In this document: positions 60,371 to 64,000 of the stretch, one piece after another
Layout of the letters: each line of letters starts with the position of its first letter
Numbering within the stretch: the first letter of the stretch is position 1
NCBI GenBank assembly: GCA_042663485.1
Contig: JBHTAF010000002.1
Length of the DNA: 64,000 nt
Source: Natronosalvus sp042663485
Lineage (GTDB): Archaea; Halobacteriota; Halobacteria; Halobacteriales; Natrialbaceae
Reading direction: 5' to 3' (one strand)
Translations under genes and position numbers: made by a program
Notes under the pieces: generated by a model
What the model saw: only the letters and a program-made list of their open reading frames with translations
Told to the model about the DNA's origin: nothing
Databases searched by the model: none

Positions 60371-60427
60371 TATTGCACAGCCAGCGCCGCGTACTGCATA
60401 TCCCAACCCCGCATACTGCACCTCCGG
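60371..60427. repeat. Three TAYTGCA boxes in tandem
   Basis: TATTGCA at 60371, TACTGCA at 60392 and TACTGCA at 60414 are spaced 21 and 22 bases, about two helical turns. They lie 100-150 bases upstream of the Tat-exported protein gene, near an AT-rich GACAATATTTAGC at 60267-60279. Binding sites for an oligomeric regulator are a reasonable guess. Confidence 0.45.
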
Positions 60428-60476
60428 CTCGACCGAACTCGGATGGCGTCGATTTCGATCACGACCGGCGACGCCG

Positions 60477-61655
60477 TCAGAACAGATCCTGCGTGATTTC
60501 GAGCGTCTCCTCCCGGTCGTCCCAGTCGACGAAGATGGCCACGCTGGTCGCCGAGGTGATGAGGTCGTGGACGTTAATTCGGGCGTCCGCGAGCGGGCCG
60601 ACGATGCCCTGGATGACCCCCGGCTGGTTCGGGAGTTCGCCGCCGGTGACGCGGACGACGGCGAGTGGGGCGTCGACGGTGACGCTCGAGAGTTCGTTCC
60701 GGGCGATGACCTCGCGGTGGAGGATGTTCTCGGCGCGCTCGGAGGCGTCCTCGTCGACGTAGAAGGTCACCGAGTCGAGGCCGCTGGCGACGGCGTCGAT
60801 GTTGATGTCGCTCTCCCCGAGGGCGGCCGACAACGACTGGAAGACGCCCGGCTTGTTCCGAATCGCGCGCCCGGCGACGGTGAGACAGGCCAGGGGTTCC
60901 TCGCGCATGTCCACGAGGCTCTGGAACTGGCCCTCGATGTTCGTCCCGCCGGCCAGCAAGTCGCCGTGCTGGTAGTGGACGACACGAACGCCGAGTTGCC
61001 CGTGCTTGTACGAAAGTGCGGAGGGGGCGACGACCTCTGCGCCGCGGAACGAGAGGTTTCGAAGTTCGTCGACGGATATTTCGCCGACGTTGCGGGCGCC
61101 CTCGACGACTCGTGGATCGCCCGTCATGACGCCCTCGACGTCGGTCACGATGACGACCTCGTCGGCGTCCATGTAGTTGCCGAGCATGACCGCGGTCGTG
61201 TCCGATCCGCCGCGTCCGAGGGTCGTCACGGAACCGTCCGGCCCCTCCGCGAGAAAGCCCGTGATGACCGGCACGGTGTCCCCGAGTTCCGCCGAGAGGG
61301 CGGCCGCACGGCGCCTGGTCTCCTCGACGTCGACCTCGCCGAACTCGTCGGTGATGACGGGCCAGCCCTCGCTCCCGGGTTCGTAGAAGGCGGCGTCGAC
61401 CCCGCGGGCGGAGAGGGCCGCCTTGAGCATCCGGACGGAGGTTCGTTCGCCCATGCTGACGATCTGGGCGCGGTCGGCGTCGTCGGCCTCGAAGGTAATC
61501 TCCTCGAGCAGGTCGTCGGTTGTCGAGCCCATGGCGCTGGCGACGACGGCGATCTCGTGGCCGTCGGCGACGGCGGCGGCGATGGAGTCGGCCGCGCGAT
61601 TGATCCGGTCGCCGCTGCCGAGGCTCGTCCCGCCGAACTTGGCTACGACGCGCAT
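60477..61655 (-). CDS. lysC: Aspartate kinase
   Basis: A 392-residue enzyme starting MRVVAKFGGTSLGSGDRINR. KFGGTS is the ATP-binding kinase motif, and GRGGSDTTAVMLGNYMDADE the aspartate-binding block. Two C-terminal ACT domains (FQSLSAALGESDINIDAVAS; GIVGPLADARINVHDLITSA) are for feedback control, probably by lysine, threonine or methionine. It makes aspartyl phosphate, the first step to threonine, methionine and lysine (where made). A single gene; its promoter is in the 204-base gap before 61860. Confidence 0.95.
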   Translation of the reverse strand: MRVVAKFGGTSLGSGDRINRAADSIAAAVADGHEIAVVASAMGSTTDDLLEEITFEADDADRAQIVSMGERTSVRMLKAALSARGVDAAFYEPGSEGWPVITDEFGEVDVEETRRRAAALSAELGDTVPVITGFLAEGPDGSVTTLGRGGSDTTAVMLGNYMDADEVVIVTDVEGVMTGDPRVVEGARNVGEISVDELRNLSFRGAEVVAPSALSYKHGQLGVRVVHYQHGDLLAGGTNIEGQFQSLVDMREEPLACLTVAGRAIRNKPGVFQSLSAALGESDINIDAVASGLDSVTFYVDEDASERAENILHREVIARNELSSVTVDAPLAVVRVTGGELPNQPGVIQGIVGPLADARINVHDLITSATSVAIFVDWDDREETLEITQDLF

Positions 61656-61859
61656 CGACTCACCCGCGCGGTCGACGGCGTCACGGTGGCATCGCTCATA
61701 TGCCAGACCGTTACCAGAGCGGTCAGATAACTGTGTCCTTCCGTCGCATTTTTACCGTCGTTTAGTCGCCTCGAGCGGCCCTCTAGACCCCCCGTCACTG
61801 ATCGCGTTTGCCCGTCGAATCGACAAAACCGATCGGCCTCACGTCGAGAGCGACCGAGC

Positions 61860-63284
61860 TCAGGCCGACGACGGCTCCCGAAAGAATTCGTCGCGCTCGA
61901 ACGGTTCGTCCTCGCCCTCGACGGCGGTCACGTCCAGGGCCGTCACCTCGGCGCCGACCTCGAGCAAGCCCGCCAGGCTCGGCTCCGTCCGGCCGTTGTC
62001 GCCGCTGATGAGTTCCTTGATGTAGAGACCACCCTCCCCGTGGACCGACACCTCCGCGCGGGTCGGCTCGAGCAGGTCGCCCTCGATGGCGTGGACGGTG
62101 CGCTCTCGAGTGAGGCTCGCCCGCCGGTGGTCGACCCGCTCGGGCGTGTACTGCTCGAGGGTCGCTCCGTCGAGCGCCTCGAGGGCCGCATCGAACGTCG
62201 CCTGGTCGACGGGCTCCTCGAACGCGACCTGTGCCCGGTAGCGCTTGCTCGCGTCGTGTTCCTTGACGCGCTCGACCATCTCGTAGGTCGCCAGGCGCAG
62301 TCCCTCGACCTCGACGGACCCGTCGGCGGACTCGTTGATCGCCGCCTCGAGCGCTTCCGGGTCGGGCGATCGTATCCGTGGGTGTTTCACCTCGAGGACG
62401 AACGGCCGGCCCGTCCCGAGCATCAGCGCGTCGACGTCCTCCCGGCCGGCGCCGTGGAAGGTGCCGGACTCGCCGTCCATCGCGTCGACGACGTGGGGAC
62501 GGACGAACTGCTCGACGCTCTCGTCGTAGAGGTAGCCCGAGCCGCCGCAGTACTCGCAGGGCTCCTCGCCCTCGTCGCCGAGCTGGACGCCGTCGCCGCC
62601 GCACTCCCGGCAGGGCCACTCCGTCTGGGGGATGTCGCGCTCGAGTTTGCGGTAGCGGCCGTAGACGAACGCGGGGTTGACCTGCAGGTCGACGGCGTGG
62701 CTCGTCACGGGTACGCGCGTGTCGTCCGTGCTGGCGCTCGCGCTTTCGCTCTCACCCTCGTTCACGGCCTCGCTCTCGCTCTCCTTCACGGCCTCGAGCA
62801 CCTCGAACGGATCGAACGCCTCGAGGTCGATCACCGCCAGCACGTCGGGGCGCTCGACCTCGAACGCGGCGCCGGTCCGGGCGCCAACGCGGCGGCCGAC
62901 CTCGCGGTTGAACTCCCGTTTCAGCGGTTCGCCCGCGTCGAGGTCGAATCCAGCGTCCTCGCGGAGCAGGCGGTCGTTCTCCTCGACCAGCGGCGGAACG
63001 CGCGTCCCCACCTGGTAGGTGTCGAAGTCGATTCCCTCGAGGGCCGCGACGACGGTGTCGGCGACGGCTTCGAACGTCCCGCAGTAGCCCTCACAGACCC
63101 AGCAGTCGAGCGGGTCGACTGGCTCGAAGTCCTCGTCGTCGGCCAGCGCGACCGTCGTCCGCAGCGCCCGCCCCCGTTCGGCGTTGGTCAGCCCGAAACT
63201 CCGGTCGGCGACGGGCCTGCCCAGGCAGGCGTCACAGACCGGTCCCGACGCGAGGAGTGCCCGGGCGTCTTCCGTGAGCGTCAT
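61860..63284 (-). CDS. pus10: tRNA pseudouridine(54/55) synthase Pus10
   Basis: A 474-residue enzyme starting at the ATG at 63284 (MTLTEDARALLASGPVCDAC). The N-terminal zinc part has CDACLGRP and CWVCEGYCG. A second Cys group (CRECGGDGVQLGDEG, CEYCGGSGYLYDE) lies near residues 255-285. The pseudouridine domain reads GREDVDALMLGTGRPFVLEV, containing the catalytic Asp. It isomerises U54 and U55 in the T-loop of archaeal tRNAs. The upstream in-frame extension of 74 codons is not conserved in look. It is a single gene. Confidence 0.93.
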   Translation of the reverse strand: MTLTEDARALLASGPVCDACLGRPVADRSFGLTNAERGRALRTTVALADDEDFEPVDPLDCWVCEGYCGTFEAVADTVVAALEGIDFDTYQVGTRVPPLVEENDRLLREDAGFDLDAGEPLKREFNREVGRRVGARTGAAFEVERPDVLAVIDLEAFDPFEVLEAVKESESEAVNEGESESASASTDDTRVPVTSHAVDLQVNPAFVYGRYRKLERDIPQTEWPCRECGGDGVQLGDEGEEPCEYCGGSGYLYDESVEQFVRPHVVDAMDGESGTFHGAGREDVDALMLGTGRPFVLEVKHPRIRSPDPEALEAAINESADGSVEVEGLRLATYEMVERVKEHDASKRYRAQVAFEEPVDQATFDAALEALDGATLEQYTPERVDHRRASLTRERTVHAIEGDLLEPTRAEVSVHGEGGLYIKELISGDNGRTEPSLAGLLEVGAEVTALDVTAVEGEDEPFERDEFFREPSSA

Positions 63285-63457
63285 GTCCCGGTATGGGCAG
63301 GCCGGGGGTAACACGCTTTCCCTTCCCGTCCGGACTCGAGTCGCGACGAAACCGTGGACCACGAATGGGAAACTGGAGAGCAAAAATCCGACACCCTGCG
63401 GAAACCAGTTCACTGATAGGCGATGACTTTTACACGCCTCTGGCCCGTCTCTCCTGT

Positions 63458-64000
63458 ATGACCGACCCACGACCGACCCGTCGCCGCGTCCTCTCGATGG
63501 CCGCAACTGGCGCGCTCGCCGCCGTCGCCGGCTGCGCCGAACCCGGCTCCTCCTCGAGCGCGGTGCCGTTCGACCAGGGGAACACGACGGTCGACGTCGA
63601 CCAGGAAGACCGGGCCGATGGCTCTGCGTACACCGAGGTGTACGAGGCCACGAGCGACGCCGTCACTCTCGTCCGCGTGGCGGAGAACGGCCAGGACGGG
63701 AGCCGGATCCCGACACAGGGCGAGGGATCGGGGTTCCTGTACGGCGACGGCTACCTCGTGACCAACGACCACGTCGTCTTCAGCAGCACGGACGTCGACG
63801 TCTCCGTCCAGTACGCCGACGGCCGTTGGACGAGTGGTGAGGTGATCGGCACCGACTTCTACAGCGACCTGGCCGTCGTCGAACTCGAGGAGGTTCCCGA
63901 TTCGGTGACGCCGCTCTCGTTCGCCGAAGAGCGGCCCGTCGTCGGCCAGGAGGTGCTCGCCATCGGCAACCCGGTCCGCCTCGACGGCTCGATGTCCCAG
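63458..64000 (+). CDS. Tat-lipoprotein trypsin-like serine protease (HtrA type), C-terminus beyond window
   Basis: The frame starts at the ATG at 63458 and continues open through the right edge (181 codons). The signal is MTDPRPTRRRVLSMAATGAL with an RR and a lipobox VAGC at Cys26. The chymotrypsin fold begins near TEVYEATSDAVTLVRVA. H105 (YLVTNDHVVFSS) and D137 (GTDFYSDLAVVELE) are the catalytic pair; the Ser is expected beyond the end. It is a surface-anchored protease of the DegP/HtrA branch, probably for quality control of secreted proteins. A downstream PDZ domain cannot be seen. Confidence 0.92.
   Translation, partial: MTDPRPTRRRVLSMAATGALAAVAGCAEPGSSSSAVPFDQGNTTVDVDQEDRADGSAYTEVYEATSDAVTLVRVAENGQDGSRIPTQGEGSGFLYGDGYLVTNDHVVFSSTDVDVSVQYADGRWTSGEVIGTDFYSDLAVVELEEVPDSVTPLSFAEERPVVGQEVLAIGNPVRLDGSMSQ

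Noticed and set aside
1..64000. CRISPR arrays, rRNA genes and complete insertion sequences
   Set aside because: No regularly spaced direct repeats, rRNA segments or transposase frames were seen; the only mobile element is the MITE.

Overview
The window is chromosomal DNA of an extremely halophilic archaeon (class Halobacteria; the gene set looks most like Natrialbales, but the genus cannot be fixed from the sequence). Evidence: high GC with strong use of GAC/GAG/CTCGAG, very acidic proteins, many twin-arginine (RR) export signals with archaeal lipoboxes, an archaeal PriL primase subunit, Sec61-beta, Pus10, PdxT, a PitA-type chlorite-dismutase/ABM fusion, HalOD1 proteins and a tRNA-Thr(GGU) with encoded discriminator U.

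Layout. (1) 1-6083: an AT-richer genomic island abutting the 3' end of a tRNA-Thr gene. It holds part of a DNA phosphorothioation (Dnd) defence operon (helicase, 55-residue protein, DndD, a further truncated gene) and a 541-residue winged-helix protein next to the tRNA. (2) 6.1-15.3 kb: core genes, including a frameshifted enoyl-CoA hydratase, a four-CBS protein, glycyl-tRNA synthetase, an acetyltransferase, a dolichol-kinase-like enzyme and a sulfatase. (3) 15.3-21.4 kb: an accessory, AT-richer stretch with five copies or part-copies of a dispersed repeat, a 141-bp MITE inside one of them, two homologous zinc microproteins, a DUF7344-like/HalOD1 pair, an SLC13 permease and a Tat-exported six-cysteine miniprotein. 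(4) 21.4-36.5 kb: transporter, HD, EthD, archaellum-like, Nog1-like GTPase, a secreted peptidoglycan-type amidase, PitA, UDG and HIT genes. (5) 36.6-41.4 kb: a thiamine uptake locus (lipoprotein, permease, ATPase and a divergent YkoF/MTH1187-type thiamine-binding protein). (6) 41.5-47.4 kb: a lactonase-like MBL hydrolase, a terpene-synthase-like protein followed by its likely regulator, a second HalOD1/DUF7344 pair and a tungsten aldehyde:ferredoxin oxidoreductase. (7) 47.4-64 kb: mostly core genes (geranylgeranyl-reductase-like flavoprotein, PriL, Sec61-beta, PdxT, bifunctional nuclease, HisE, aspartate kinase, Pus10, and a serine protease running off the end), plus an iron-regulated siderophore-binding lipoprotein that seems to have lost its permease.

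The best candidates for something new are the Cys-rich Tat-exported miniprotein in the repeat-rich zone, the paired zinc microproteins and dispersed repeat family around it, the terpene-synthase-like gene with its regulator, and a conserved TATAGAACnTATAG motif found at two distant loci. All family names are from reading the sequence by eye; no database search was run.
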